From contig JAFRQX010000041.1 in NCBI GenBank assembly GCA_017428385.1, positions 48,445-112,444 on the forward strand: a stretch of 64,000 nt of DNA. The letters run 5' to 3'. Below the pieces are notes generated by a model. It did not search any database. It saw only the letters and a list, made by a program, of their open reading frames with translations, and had not been told where the DNA came from. This stretch comes from Clostridia bacterium. Lineage in GTDB: Bacteria > Bacillota > Clostridia > Christensenellales > Aristaeellaceae. This document shows, piece by piece, positions 36,201-46,164 of this stretch (positions within the stretch are counted from its first letter, which is position 1; each line of letters opens with the position of its first letter). The translations under genes were made by a program, and so were the position numbers.

Positions 36201-37755
36201 CGACGTGGACAAGAGCCAGTACCACGTGGGTGTGGACCTGCCGGACAAGAACTGCCCGGAGTGCGGCCAGCCGCTGACCAAGGACGGATTTGATATTCCT
36301 TTCGAAGTGTTCCTGGGCTTCGAAGGAGACAAGGTGCCTGATATCGACCTGAACTTCTCGGGCGAATACCAGAACCGGGCTCACCATTACGTGGAAGAAC
36401 TGTTCGGACACGATCACGTGTTCCGCGCGGGTACCATCTCCGGTCTGGCGGACAAGACCGCATACGGCTATGTGCTGAAATACCTGGAAGAACGCGGAAT
36501 CCAGGCGGGCAATGCTGAAAAGGAACGGCTGGCCCTGACCTGTACCGGCGTCAAACGAACCACCGGTCAGCACCCGGGTGGCATGGTTGTTGTGCCGCTG
36601 GAATACGAGATCTACGACTTTACCGCTGTACAGCATCCGGCGGACGACCTGGAAAGCGACTTCACGACCACGCACTTCGACTTCAACAGTATGCATGACA
36701 TCCTGGTGAAGCTGGACTGCCTGGGTCATGATGACCCGACGATGCTGCATGAGCTGGAACTGCTGACAGGCATCAACTTCAAGGACGTACCGCTGGATGA
36801 TCCCGGTGTGCGCAGCCTGTTCGCTTCTCCTGAAGCGCTGGGTGTGACGACGGAGGATATCCTGTGCAACACCGGAACCTACGGCGTTCCGGAATTCGGC
36901 ACCGGCTTCGTACGGGGTATGCTGGAAGAAACAAAACCCCATACCATGGAGGAACTGCTGCGAATTTCCGGTCTGAGCCATGGTACGGACGTGTGGCTGG
37001 GTAATGCCCAGGAGATTATCGCGTCCGGCGTCGCGACGCTGAGCGAATGCGTCTGCTGTCGTGACGATATTATGAACTACCTGATCGACAAGGGCGTGAA
37101 GCCGAAACTGGCTTTCACTACCATGGAAAGCGTCCGTAAAGGTAAGGGCCTGAAGCCTGAGATGGAACAGGCGATGATTGACCAGAATGTGCCTGACTGG
37201 TTTATGGACAGCTGTAAAAAGATCAAGTACATGTTCCCGAAGGGACACGCGGTGGCTTACGTGACGATGAGCCTGCGTGTGGCCTGGTTCAAACTCCATG
37301 AACCGCTGGCATACTACTGTGCCTATTTCACGGTGCGCGGCGATGGCTTTGACGCGTCAACCATGCTCCTGCCGCCGGCGGATTCCCGGAAGAAGATCAA
37401 GGAAATCCGGAACATGGATTCACCGACCGCAAGGGATAAGGATATCGCAACCTGCCTGGAACTGATCCTGGAAATGAACATGCGCGGTATCCGATTCCTG
37501 CCTGTGGATCTGTACAAGAGCGATATCCGGCGCTTCCTGATTGAAGACGGCAATATCCGCTGCCCGTTTATCAGCCTGCCGGGCCTGGGAGAAAGCGCGG
37601 CGATTCCGATCGTTGAAGCACGGAAAGACGGCCCGTTCATCAGTATTGAGGATCTGCAGAACCGGGGCAAGGTTGGATCATCCGTGATCGAAACACTCCG
37701 CACCCATGGATCGCTACAGGGATTGAGCGAGACCAATCAAATCAGCATGTTCTGA
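33283..37755 (+). CDS. polC: DNA polymerase III alpha subunit, PolC type
   Basis: This 1490-residue replicative polymerase is specific to low-GC Gram-positive and related lineages. In order it has an N-terminal domain (1-200), a Lys/Ala/Pro-rich linker (about 205-250) and an OB-like domain. The PHP domain begins with H-M-H-T-N-M-S near 393, and a DEDD proofreading exonuclease is inserted in it (L-D-F-E-S-T-G near 475). A four-cysteine zinc module follows (C-T-H-C...C-P-E-C, about 963-995), then the palm with P-D-I-D-L-N-F-S-G near 1018, and the fingers and tail. The ATG overlaps ispG. The stop codon is in a 20-bp perfect gene-end palindrome. Confidence 0.98.
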   Translation: MSYEDLMARVARDIPELAGKLSSPRIVYVKSLKKTYITFESSVLAGEKEFLKLGTILREMFPGRPLAVRIISPGLKADFLEDPTPYRQVLDDFLRRNYPMARGWIGKIGWRMEKNQLTETADLPGGENGEGLLTLVFPDDISLQVMRKSDVGPRLAKAIKEIFAANLRVEMTVEGTREERLRRMKEERQNTTLTVTAEEMAERYGTGITTEKEAAPKKPAGEKKPVKKDAPAEKAEVKISPVSPDAKSVGKPIIGRSVADKPVEIKELKSDSGLVVVQGEVFKLEQKELKGGEMLLVTFAVTDYTSSILCKVFFRYRSRYMKKEEAEATPITDEERAAVREKVDRIKEGMCVKVRGECLYDNFARDLSISVRDLVETEKEERKDTAEEKRVELHMHTNMSTMDALTPVDKLIKRAADWGHPAVAVTDHGVLQSYPAAFRAAKGKIKLIPGCEGYLIDEKPVFEDPDDRPYDGPVVVLDFESTGLNTGKARIIEIGAVKLQDGTVIDSFEQLVDPGEPLGPEITNITGINDVMLQGQPKAAEALPKLMEFIGDLPIAAHNAHFDASLLKAELKRLGRTLDVPVMDTLSYARKLYPDLKSFRLGALCKHLGVSLKNAHRAVHDATATAHCLQRMFEETREKHPEVASEKDLNAALTGGAIGESWHIILLAKNRTGLVNLNRLVSISHLEYFKRVPHMPRHMIQKYREGLILGSACEAGELFRAVVNREDHERIKQIASFYDYLEVQPIGNNAFMLRDGQASSEEELRDLNREIVKLGEELNIPVVATGDVHFMDPKDAVGRAIIQAGMKFADADLQPPLYFKTTNEMLEEFSYLGAEKAKEIVIDNPRKIAEQVEEIKLFPKHPKGEDTFQPFWDDAEDRIQQMTWDTAEELYGSPLPEIVEARLKKELKSIVGYGYCTLYSIAQKLVSRSLQDGYLVGSRGSVGSSLVARMCGITEVNALPPHYRCTHCRKGFFDVDKSQYHVGVDLPDKNCPECGQPLTKDGFDIPFEVFLGFEGDKVPDIDLNFSGEYQNRAHHYVEELFGHDHVFRAGTISGLADKTAYGYVLKYLEERGIQAGNAEKERLALTCTGVKRTTGQHPGGMVVVPLEYEIYDFTAVQHPADDLESDFTTTHFDFNSMHDILVKLDCLGHDDPTMLHELELLTGINFKDVPLDDPGVRSLFASPEALGVTTEDILCNTGTYGVPEFGTGFVRGMLEETKPHTMEELLRISGLSHGTDVWLGNAQEIIASGVATLSECVCCRDDIMNYLIDKGVKPKLAFTTMESVRKGKGLKPEMEQAMIDQNVPDWFMDSCKKIKYMFPKGHAVAYVTMSLRVAWFKLHEPLAYYCAYFTVRGDGFDASTMLLPPADSRKKIKEIRNMDSPTARDKDIATCLELILEMNMRGIRFLPVDLYKSDIRRFLIEDGNIRCPFISLPGLGESAAIPIVEARKDGPFISIEDLQNRGKVGSSVIETLRTHGSLQGLSETNQISMF

Positions 37756-37819
37756 ATCAGGAACTGATTCAGAACATGCTGATCAATGCATAATTCACAA
37801 TGCACAATGCATAATTAAT
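37741..37819 (+). repeat. 20-bp gene-end palindrome plus heptad array (polC 3' end)
   Basis: The arms 37741-37760 and 37764-37783 are a perfect 20-bp inverted pair around GAA; the polC stop (37753-37755) lies in the left arm. The heptads AATGCAT, AATTCAC, AATGCAC, AATGCAT and AATTAAT run 37785-37819. A further 7-bp hairpin CAGGCGG/CCGCCTG follows at 37825-37843. There is no U-tract, so it is not an ordinary terminator. Confidence 0.93.
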
Positions 37820-37910
37820 GGTTGCAGGCGGCTGCACCGCCTGAGTGAGAAGGAAAAAACGGAAGAAAAAGCGAAATGTATAAGGTAACGGAGAAGGAGG
37901 GAAGACAGGA

Positions 37911-38249
37911 ATGTATCGCTCAATGAACCTGAAGGGTTTTCTGGCCATCCTGGGAGTTATGGTGCTGCTTTTCCTGGTCCTTCATGCTGTATTGCGCGGC
38001 GCCGTGAACAACAAGGCTGAAGAGGAGAAGCTGCTGAGGATTCAGAAAACCCGCCTTGAGGAAGAGAATAAAGACCTGAGCAACCGGCTGGATGTGGTCG
38101 GAACAGAAGCATATATTATGTCCAGTGCGGTTAAGGACTACGCTTACGTCCGGCAGGACGCAATCCGTTTTGAGTTTACCAATCCGGAGGCGCTTTATGC
38201 CTACACGGATGAAGAACTGCAGATTCTGATGGATGAAATGAACAACTAA
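37911..38249 (+). CDS. DivIC/FtsL-like septum formation initiator protein
   Basis: This 112-residue bitopic protein has a short cytoplasmic tail, one membrane segment (about residues 9-29) and a coiled coil (about 38-62, with repeated Glu, Lys and Leu). It ends in a small extracellular domain. This is the DivIC/FtsB/FtsL layout; such proteins form the divisome complex that activates septal wall synthesis. RBS GGAGGG is upstream. The stop is 11 bp before the Ppx start, so the two genes are co-transcribed. DivIC versus FtsL cannot be separated from sequence alone. Confidence 0.8.
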   Translation: MYRSMNLKGFLAILGVMVLLFLVLHAVLRGAVNNKAEEEKLLRIQKTRLEEENKDLSNRLDVVGTEAYIMSSAVKDYAYVRQDAIRFEFTNPEALYAYTDEELQILMDEMNN

Positions 38250-38260
38250 GGAGGATAACC

Positions 38261-39175
38261 ATGAGAGCTGCCGTGATCGGGATCGGATCCAATTCGGTAA
38301 GGAGTCTTCTGGTGGATGTTGCCGGGACGGAATTTAAACGCCTCCGGCGGGATCGTGAGGGGACGCGCCTGTTCGCCGGACTGGACGAGGCAGGCAACCT
38401 GGACCGGGAAAGCATGGAGAAAACCGTGGCTGCGGTCCGGCGAATGGCATCCGATGCGGCACATCAGGGAGCCGAAAAGCTGGCGATCTTTGCGACCAGC
38501 GCCGCCCGGGACGCGGCAAACGGAGCCGAATTCATGGCAACAGTGGAGCGGGAGACCGGAATTCCGCTCAGGATTATCAGCGGGGAGGAAGAAGCGGAAC
38601 TGAGTTTTCTGGGCGCCTCGGCAGCGGTGAAAGCAGAACGCTGCGGGATGATTGACATCGGCGGAGGCAGCACAGAAATCGCGATTGGCACACCGGCAGG
38701 AATTGAGAGCGCGTTTTCCTGCCAGATGGGTGCGGTAAGACTTTATCGGCGGCTTCGCCTGGACCGGAAAGAGGATATGAAACCGGTAGAGGTGGCAGCG
38801 GCGGAAATCCTGGATGAAAAGCTCCGGGAGTATCCCGGACTGGTACTGCCGGAAACCTGGGTCGGTACAGGCGGAACATTTACTACACTGGCGGCAATGG
38901 CGCTCGGCCAGCCCTGGACAAACCGTACAAACGTGCAGGGGACGGTGATCACCTGTGAAAAGATCCGGGAAATCGGCGAAAAACTTGCCGGGATGAATGT
39001 GGAAGAACGGAAACAGCTGCCTGGACTCCAGCCCAGCCGCGCGGATATTGTGGTTCACGGAATCTGCATTTTGCTGGGTGTGATGGGCCGGCTCGGTATG
39101 GACCGGATTACGGTCAGCGAATGGGGGAACCTCGATGGCTACATCACAAAGAATTACTGCCGTAATTCTTTGTGA
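38261..39175 (+). CDS. Ppx/GppA family phosphatase
   Basis: This 304-residue protein of the exopolyphosphatase/guanosine pentaphosphatase family has an actin-like ATPase fold. The phosphate-binding loop I-G-I-G-S-N-S-V (about residues 6-13), the middle D-I-G-G-G-S-T-E motif (about 130-137) and the late G-T-G-G-T-F-T motif fit. It has only the two N-terminal domains, lacking the HD-like extension of long Ppx. The usual role is polyphosphate or (p)ppGpp metabolism. Its stop codon is the last base triplet of a 14-bp gene-end palindrome. Confidence 0.88.
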   Translation: MRAAVIGIGSNSVRSLLVDVAGTEFKRLRRDREGTRLFAGLDEAGNLDRESMEKTVAAVRRMASDAAHQGAEKLAIFATSAARDAANGAEFMATVERETGIPLRIISGEEEAELSFLGASAAVKAERCGMIDIGGGSTEIAIGTPAGIESAFSCQMGAVRLYRRLRLDRKEDMKPVEVAAAEILDEKLREYPGLVLPETWVGTGGTFTTLAAMALGQPWTNRTNVQGTVITCEKIREIGEKLAGMNVEERKQLPGLQPSRADIVVHGICILLGVMGRLGMDRITVSEWGNLDGYITKNYCRNSL

Positions 39176-39210
39176 AATGCATAATGCACAATGCACAATG
39201 CATAATGATT
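39144..39210 (+). repeat. Gene-end palindrome plus heptad array (ppx 3' end)
   Basis: The arms 39144-39157 and 39162-39175 form a perfect 14-bp stem around TGCC, with the stop codon at the end of the right arm. The heptads AATGCAT, AATGCAC, AATGCAC, AATGCAT and AATGATT start at the very next base. Confidence 0.9.
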
Positions 39211-39246
39211 TAGTGTGATACAAAGACTGGAAATCCTCAGGATGCG

Positions 39247-39275
39247 TTGAGATAATGCGTTTTGATTGATATAGA
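39247..39275 (+). promoter_or_regulatory. Candidate sufC promoter
   Basis: TTGAGA-N17-TATAGA, about 27 bp before the sufC start. No clear Fur or IscR site was recognised. Confidence 0.55.
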
Positions 39276-39301
39276 TTATCTTATTGATTTGGGAGAGAAA
39301 T

Positions 39302-40057
39302 ATGCTCGAGCTTAAAAACATCTCCTTCCAGGTAGACGCGGAAGGAAAGGATAAAGAGATTATCCGGAATATCAGCCTGACGATTCCGGACCGGAAACTG
39401 GTTGTGGTAACAGGACCGAACGGGGGCGGGAAATCCACGCTGGCAAAGCTGATTGCCGGTATTGAAAAGCCCACCGGCGGCCGTATTTTTTTCAACGGTG
39501 AAGACATTACGGAACTGGGCGTGACAGAACGGGCACAGAAGGGTATTGCCTATGCGTTCCAGCAGCCGGTACGGTTCAAGGGAATCCGGGTGCTGGACCT
39601 GATCCGTATTGCGGCGGGGAAAACGCTTTCGATTTCCGACGCCTGCGAATACCTGTCCGCTGTGGGTATGTGTGCCCGGGATTATGTGGACCGGGAAGTG
39701 AACGCCAGCCTGTCCGGCGGCGAACTGAAGCGGATCGAGATTGCCACCGTGCTTGCACGGAAGGCTGTGCTGTCTGTGTTTGACGAGCCGGAAGCCGGTA
39801 TCGACCTGTGGAGCTTCCGGAACCTGACTGAAGTGTTCCAGCAGATGCGCGAGGATATCCACGACAGCTCTATCCTGATTATTTCCCATCAGGAGCGGAT
39901 CCTGGAAATTGCGGATGAAATTATTGTGCTGAAGGACGGCCAGGTGGAGAAACAGGGAACCCGGAATGAGGTTTACCCGAACCTGATGATTAACGAAAAA
40001 GCGGCCGTGTGTGAAGGCCCGTTCAAAATGACTGCAAAGGAGGGAACGGAATGCTGA
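39302..40057 (+). CDS. sufC: SufC, Fe-S cluster assembly ATPase
   Basis: This 251-residue ABC-type ATPase supports iron-sulfur cluster assembly in complex with the SufB/D scaffold. Walker A G-P-N-G-G-G-K-S is near residue 40, the signature L-S-G-G-E-L-K-R near 140, and Walker B V-F-D-E-P-E-A-G-I-D near 160, all typical of SufC. The ATG at 39302 has GGGAGAG upstream. It overlaps the next gene by 7 bp. No SufS, SufU or full-length SufB lies next to it. Confidence 0.93.
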   Translation: MLELKNISFQVDAEGKDKEIIRNISLTIPDRKLVVVTGPNGGGKSTLAKLIAGIEKPTGGRIFFNGEDITELGVTERAQKGIAYAFQQPVRFKGIRVLDLIRIAAGKTLSISDACEYLSAVGMCARDYVDREVNASLSGGELKRIEIATVLARKAVLSVFDEPEAGIDLWSFRNLTEVFQQMREDIHDSSILIISHQERILEIADEIIVLKDGQVEKQGTRNEVYPNLMINEKAAVCEGPFKMTAKEGTEC

Positions 40058-40977
40058 AGCTGGATGAAATTCAGAAGCGGCTGCTGCGTGAAGTGGCGGA
40101 CCTGCACGGAGTACCGGAAGGCGCTTACAACATCCGTTCCAACAGCGCTTCCGCAGGAAGACAGTCCACAGCCAATATTGAAATTGTACCCAAGGAAGAA
40201 GTCAGCGGACTGGAGATCCGGATCAAGCCCGGAACCAAGAACGAAAGCGTGCATATTCCCGTTGTGATGACCCAGAGCGGACTGAAGGAAGTGGTGTATA
40301 ATGACTTCTTCATCGGCGAGGGCGCGGACGTGGTGATCGTTGCCGGCTGCGGCATTGACAACTGCGGCAACCAGGACTCCCAGCATGACGGTATTCACCG
40401 CTTCTATGTGGGAAAGAACGCCAGAATCAGGTACGTTGAAAAACACTACGGATCCGGCACGGGAAGCGGCAAGCGCATCCTGAATCCCGGTACGGAAGTG
40501 TACATGGAAGAAGGCAGCTATGCCGAAATGGAAATGGTGCAGATCAAGGGCGTGGATGACACGGAACGCACCACCACGGCGGAACTGGCGGCCGGTGCCA
40601 AACTGGTGGTTCGGGAACGCCTGATGACCCATGGGGATCAACGGGCGATCAGCAACTATGTGGTGAACCTGAACGGCGAAGGCTCCAGCGCGGACGTGGT
40701 TTCCCGTTCAGTAGCCCGGGACCACTCCTTCCAGAAGTTTGACGCGAAGATTGCCGGAAATGCTGCCTGCCACGGCCATACGGAATGCGATTCCATCATC
40801 ATGGATGAGGGACGGATCCTGGCTGTGCCCGCACTGGAAGCAAACAATGTGGACGCGGAACTGGTGCATGAAGCGGCCATCGGCAAGATCGCCGGTGAGC
40901 AGCTGATCAAGCTGATGAGCCTGGGACTGACAGCAGCGGAAGCAGAAGAACAAATCATTAATGGATTTTTACAGTGA
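40051..40977 (+). CDS. Short SufB/SufD-family Fe-S scaffold protein
   Basis: This 308-residue beta-helix protein belongs to the SufB/SufD family but is shorter than SufB (about 470-495) and SufD (about 420). The C-terminal core is intact: H-T-E-C-D-S-I-I-M (about residues 248-256), matching the SufB catalytic-cysteine region, and V-H-E-A-A-I-G-K-I (about 272-280), matching the SufD histidine region. With sufC it forms the two-gene SUF-like minimal layout (SmsCB) known from archaea and some anaerobes, in which one protein combines both scaffold roles. A second, weaker reading is a SufD orphan. Confidence 0.88.
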   Translation: MLKLDEIQKRLLREVADLHGVPEGAYNIRSNSASAGRQSTANIEIVPKEEVSGLEIRIKPGTKNESVHIPVVMTQSGLKEVVYNDFFIGEGADVVIVAGCGIDNCGNQDSQHDGIHRFYVGKNARIRYVEKHYGSGTGSGKRILNPGTEVYMEEGSYAEMEMVQIKGVDDTERTTTAELAAGAKLVVRERLMTHGDQRAISNYVVNLNGEGSSADVVSRSVARDHSFQKFDAKIAGNAACHGHTECDSIIMDEGRILAVPALEANNVDAELVHEAAIGKIAGEQLIKLMSLGLTAAEAEEQIINGFLQ

Positions 40978-40981
40978 GGGA

Positions 40982-41104
40982 TTACCCATAGGGGTAAATG
41001 AAATGTTTTCCAAAGGAAAACATGAAATATTGGCCTTCGGCCAATGTGAAATATCCCGCTGATGCGGGATGTGAAATATTCGGCTTCGCCGAATGTGACA
41101 GATA
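40982..41104 (+). repeat. Short gene-end hairpin plus TGAAATA hairpin array D
   Basis: A 6-bp hairpin TTACCC/GGGTAA (40982-40997) opens the element just after the scaffold gene. The linkers start at 40999, 41023, 41047 and 41072 and the closing TGACAGATA at 41096 (spacing 24, 24, 25, 24). The hairpins are TTTTCC/GGAAAA, TTGGCC/GGCCAA, TCCCGC/GCGGGA and TTCGGC/GCCGAA. The closing sequence is the same as in array A. Confidence 0.9.
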
Positions 41105-41130
41105 GTTTTCCATTTGAATTGTGAGTATGA

Positions 41131-41165
41131 AAAAGCCAGCGGAGCGAATGCTCCGCTGGCTTTGG
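41131..41165. terminator. Bidirectional terminator between scaffold gene and degV
   Basis: The stem AAAGCCAGCGGAGC pairs perfectly with its inverse around GAAT, flanked by A and T tracts. Confidence 0.92.
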
Positions 41166-41178
41166 TTTGTTAAATTGA

Positions 41179-42057
41179 TCAGGCCTGTGTTTTGGTGCCG
41201 ATGAAGCACAGGGCGATGGTGCCGGGGCCGGCATGGGCGCCGATAACCGGACCGACGTTCTCGATCATCACATTGGCGCCGGGGAGCTTCTGCTCTACCA
41301 GGGCCTTGGTGCGCTGGGCGTCTTCAATGCAATCGGCGTTCAGGACGATGATGGGGCTTTCTTCCGGATCGGGAGCATACTCCAGCATCTTGTCCACGAT
41401 GAAGGCGATGGCTTTCTTGTGGCCGCGGATCTTATCGCTGGCAGCGAGGGTGCCGTCTGCCGCTTCGGAAATGATGGGCTTGAGGTCCAGCATGGTGCCG
41501 ACGGTGGCAGCAGTGGCGGAGATGCGTCCGCCGCGCTTGAGGTACTTCAGGTCATCAACGATGAAGTAAGCCTGGGCGCGAAGCTTGTTCTCCTCCAGCC
41601 AGCCGGCGACTTCCTCAATGGATTTGCCGGCACGGTACAGCTCATGAGCCTTCAGGACCAGCAGGGTCATGGGGCCGGAAATCCGCAGGGTATCCACGAC
41701 GATGAATTTCCGCTCCGGATACTCTTCCAGCAGCTTTTCACGGGCACTGTAAACGGCCTGCAGGGTGCAGCTGAGCTTGCTGGAGAAGGCGACAAAGAGC
41801 AGATCCTTGCCTTCTTTGAGGATCGGTTCGAAATAATCCATGTAGGACGCTTCATTCAGCGCGGAGGTGACAGGAACAGCACCGTTGCGCATAGCGGTGA
41901 AATAGCTCTTGTGATCGAGCATCTGACCGAGGTCATCGAAGAATTCCCTTCCATCCAGGGCGTAGGGCATGTATACGACGGGAATATCATACTGCTGTTT
42001 CAGGTGAAACGGCAGGTCACTGTCGCTGTCGGTCATAAAAACGTAGTTCTGTTCCAT
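41179..42057 (-). CDS. DegV family fatty-acid-binding protein
   Basis: This 292-residue two-domain protein of the DegV/FakB family binds a fatty acid and presents it to the kinase FakA. The opening T-D-S-D-S-D-L-P (residues 9-16) and the R-G-G-R-I-S motif (about 183-188) are family hallmarks. RBS GAAGGAGG is upstream of the ATG. It is a single-gene unit with its own promoter; no fakA is in the window. Confidence 0.93.
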   Translation of the reverse strand: MEQNYVFMTDSDSDLPFHLKQQYDIPVVYMPYALDGREFFDDLGQMLDHKSYFTAMRNGAVPVTSALNEASYMDYFEPILKEGKDLLFVAFSSKLSCTLQAVYSAREKLLEEYPERKFIVVDTLRISGPMTLLVLKAHELYRAGKSIEEVAGWLEENKLRAQAYFIVDDLKYLKRGGRISATAATVGTMLDLKPIISEAADGTLAASDKIRGHKKAIAFIVDKMLEYAPDPEESPIIVLNADCIEDAQRTKALVEQKLPGANVMIENVGPVIGAHAGPGTIALCFIGTKTQA

Positions 42058-42111
42058 GGCGGTTCCTCCTTCAGGACATATAGTATAAAAGAATAAATAA
42101 TCAACAGTGCC

Positions 42112-42140
42112 ATTTTATAGCAGAGAGGAGGAAAAAGCAA
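42112..42140 (-). promoter_or_regulatory. degV promoter
   Basis: On the minus strand, TTGCTT-N17-TAAAAT. The 14 bp at 42112-42125 equal those at 7867-7880 in the sugar-importer promoter. Confidence 0.75.
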
Positions 42141-42166
42141 GACCAGCCAGACCATACAACATAAGG

Positions 42167-42192
42167 AAAACAGCCGGGCAAATGCCCGGCTG
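42167..42192 (-). terminator. Terminator of the 5'-nucleotidase gene
   Basis: On the minus strand, the 9-bp stem CAGCCGGGC/GCCCGGCTG with a 4-nt loop is followed by TTTTCC. It ends 22 bp past the stop codon. Confidence 0.85.
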
Positions 42193-42214
42193 TAAAAGGT
42201 TTCAGGGGAAAGAA

Positions 42215-43888
42215 TTATTCCGCGTGAACGGAGACAATACGGCCCTGGCCGTAGGGCTGGTCATAACCTTCGCCAACCACACCGCCCAGAGTCTGGGTGA
42301 TATAGTCGATCAGGACCTGGTTGTCCAGCTTGACGGACTCCTGCAGGACCTTGCAGCCATTGAACATGGTGTAGCCGTCGCCGTTGTTCAGCAGCTGATA
42401 GTCATGGGAGGCCAGGGTGTAGGTCTTTTCAGGATCCAGCGGTTCTCCGCCGACCAGGACGTTGCGGACGCGGCGTTCCTTGGTGTCGTCGATGCCGGCG
42501 AACATCTTGCTTTCATCCTGAATGACAGGAGATTCGATTTCGGAATCATACTCGAAGGTGATACCGGAAACCTGATCAAAGCCGCCGAACTCGCCGGGCA
42601 GGGAATGCACGGACCATTCCAGGGCGTCCAGCACCTGCTGGCCGGTCACTTCGATAACGGTCAGGCTGTTGCCGAAGGGATGCACGCTCAGGATGTTGTT
42701 CAGGGTCAGATCGCCGGCGTTCAGCTGTACGCGGATGCCGCCGCCGTTAACGAAAGCGATATCCGTGTTGCCGCCCTGGTCGCGGTAAGCATCGGCACAC
42801 AGGTCACCCAGGTTGGTTTCGGCCCGACGGATGATACGGACGGGCTTGCCTTCATCGGTGGTGGCTTCGGGATCGTTGATGTACAGATCCACAGCGGTCT
42901 TGGCGACCACTTCCTGCAGCTTCGCGTTCAGCACATCGGAAGCAGCGGCAACAGCTTCGCTGCCGGCATTATTCAGGGCCAGCAGTTTCGGAGCAGCAAT
43001 GGAAGAATCCCAACCGAAGAGCTGGGAGGAGATGGTGCCGTCCTTGGCAATGGTCAGCGCGCCGATGTTGGCCAGCTTGGTGCCGCAGGCGGAGCGGACC
43101 ACGTCAGCGCCGTCCTTGTTCTTTTCAACGGTCTGCTCTGTGTCATGGCTGTGGCCGTCGAGCCAGGCATCAATACCCGTGGTGTTGGCAATGACGTCGC
43201 TGTACATCCAGGGAGAGCACTCAGCTTCATTGCCCAGGTGAGCCAGAACGACAACATAGTTTGCACCTTCAGCGCGGGCGTCATCGACAGACTTCTGCAC
43301 GGCGGCGTAAAGGGCTTCGCCGGTGTCGTCCTGCAGGAAACCGTAGATGAATTCGCCCTGGTCATTCATAAAGTAACGGGGCGTGGAGGAACGCAGGGTC
43401 ATGGGAGTACATACGCCCACGAACGCGATTTTCACACCGTCGAATTCCTTGATGACGTAGGGCTGGAAGACCAGTTCGCCTTCCTTGTTGAAGTTGCAGC
43501 TGAGGTAGGGGAAATTAGCCTTCTTCGTCAGCTCCAGGAAGCGGTCCATGCCGTAATCGAACTCATGGTTGCCGGGAACGGCGAGATCGTAGCCGACAGC
43601 ATTCATGATATCGATGATGCCCTCACCGGTGGTCATGGTACCGATGGGTTCACCCTGAATGGCGTCGCCGTCATCCACCAGCATGACATAGTTGTCAGCG
43701 GACAGGCTTTCCTTCACCGCGTAAAGGCCGGCATAACCCCAGCCCTGATCAATGCCGCAGTGCACGTCACTGGTGAACAGGATAACCAGGTTCTTTTCCA
43801 GCGCCGGGGCGGCAGCTTCTTCCGCAAACGCGGCGCAGCAGCCCAGGAGCAGGCAAAAAGTCAACAGAAGAGCAAGCAGTTTTTTCAT
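42215..43888 (-). CDS. Secreted bifunctional metallophosphatase/5'-nucleotidase (UshA/YfkN type)
   Basis: This 557-residue exported enzyme hydrolyses nucleotides to nucleosides and phosphate outside the membrane. The signal peptide ends near residue 22; G-C-C in it could be a lipobox but A-F-A before E-E also fits simple cleavage. The metallophosphatase domain (about 30-330) shows S-D-V-H, G-N-H-E-F-D and the G-H-S-H-D motif, which bind two metals. The C-terminal nucleotide-binding domain (about 340-557) has N-G-G-G-I-R and G-D-G-Y-x-M-F. It has its own promoter and terminator. Confidence 0.93.
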   Translation of the reverse strand: MKKLLALLLTFCLLLGCCAAFAEEAAAPALEKNLVILFTSDVHCGIDQGWGYAGLYAVKESLSADNYVMLVDDGDAIQGEPIGTMTTGEGIIDIMNAVGYDLAVPGNHEFDYGMDRFLELTKKANFPYLSCNFNKEGELVFQPYVIKEFDGVKIAFVGVCTPMTLRSSTPRYFMNDQGEFIYGFLQDDTGEALYAAVQKSVDDARAEGANYVVVLAHLGNEAECSPWMYSDVIANTTGIDAWLDGHSHDTEQTVEKNKDGADVVRSACGTKLANIGALTIAKDGTISSQLFGWDSSIAAPKLLALNNAGSEAVAAASDVLNAKLQEVVAKTAVDLYINDPEATTDEGKPVRIIRRAETNLGDLCADAYRDQGGNTDIAFVNGGGIRVQLNAGDLTLNNILSVHPFGNSLTVIEVTGQQVLDALEWSVHSLPGEFGGFDQVSGITFEYDSEIESPVIQDESKMFAGIDDTKERRVRNVLVGGEPLDPEKTYTLASHDYQLLNNGDGYTMFNGCKVLQESVKLDNQVLIDYITQTLGGVVGEGYDQPYGQGRIVSVHAE

Positions 43889-43939
43889 AGCATTTCCTCC
43901 TTCGGGTAATGGATAGATATGTAAATTTGCCCTGAGGCA

Positions 43940-43968
43940 AGTATAGCAGAGCAGGGAGGGAAATTCAA
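43940..43968 (-). promoter_or_regulatory. 5'-nucleotidase promoter
   Basis: On the minus strand, TTGAAT-N17-TATACT with an extended TGC. The 10-mer CTCTGCTATA spanning the -10 also occurs in the degV and sugar-importer promoters. Confidence 0.75.
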
Positions 43969-44063
43969 TCCGAAAGGGGACAAATCTGTCAAATTTGTAC
44001 GGGACCGTCTATATATATAGGAAAGAAAAGTTTCGAAAAAAGCTTCCTTTTTGGGGCAAAAAG

Positions 44064-44072
44064 TGGTATAAT
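44064..44072 (+). promoter_or_regulatory. gyrB promoter, extended -10
   Basis: TGGTATAAT is a consensus extended -10; the -35 region (about TTCCTT) is poor. It implies a leader of about 115 nt before the gyrB ATG. Confidence 0.65.
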
Positions 44073-44147
44073 AAATTGATTTGGAATGCTTGATTTTTCA
44101 ATGCGTTGAGGGACTTTGCGCACAGCCGGAAAAGCCCCCGAAAATGA

Positions 44148-46160
<2,013 letters not shown>

Positions 46161-46164
46161 TCCA

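Noticed and set aside
33346..37299. A 1317-codon open frame antisense to polC
   Set aside because: It is an antisense shadow of GC-biased codons; polC has complete domains, an RBS-free overlap start and conserved motifs, while the antisense product shows no family features.
42107..43909. Long plus-strand frame over the 5'-nucleotidase gene
   Set aside because: The minus-strand protein has signal peptide, metal motifs, promoter and terminator; the plus frame does not.
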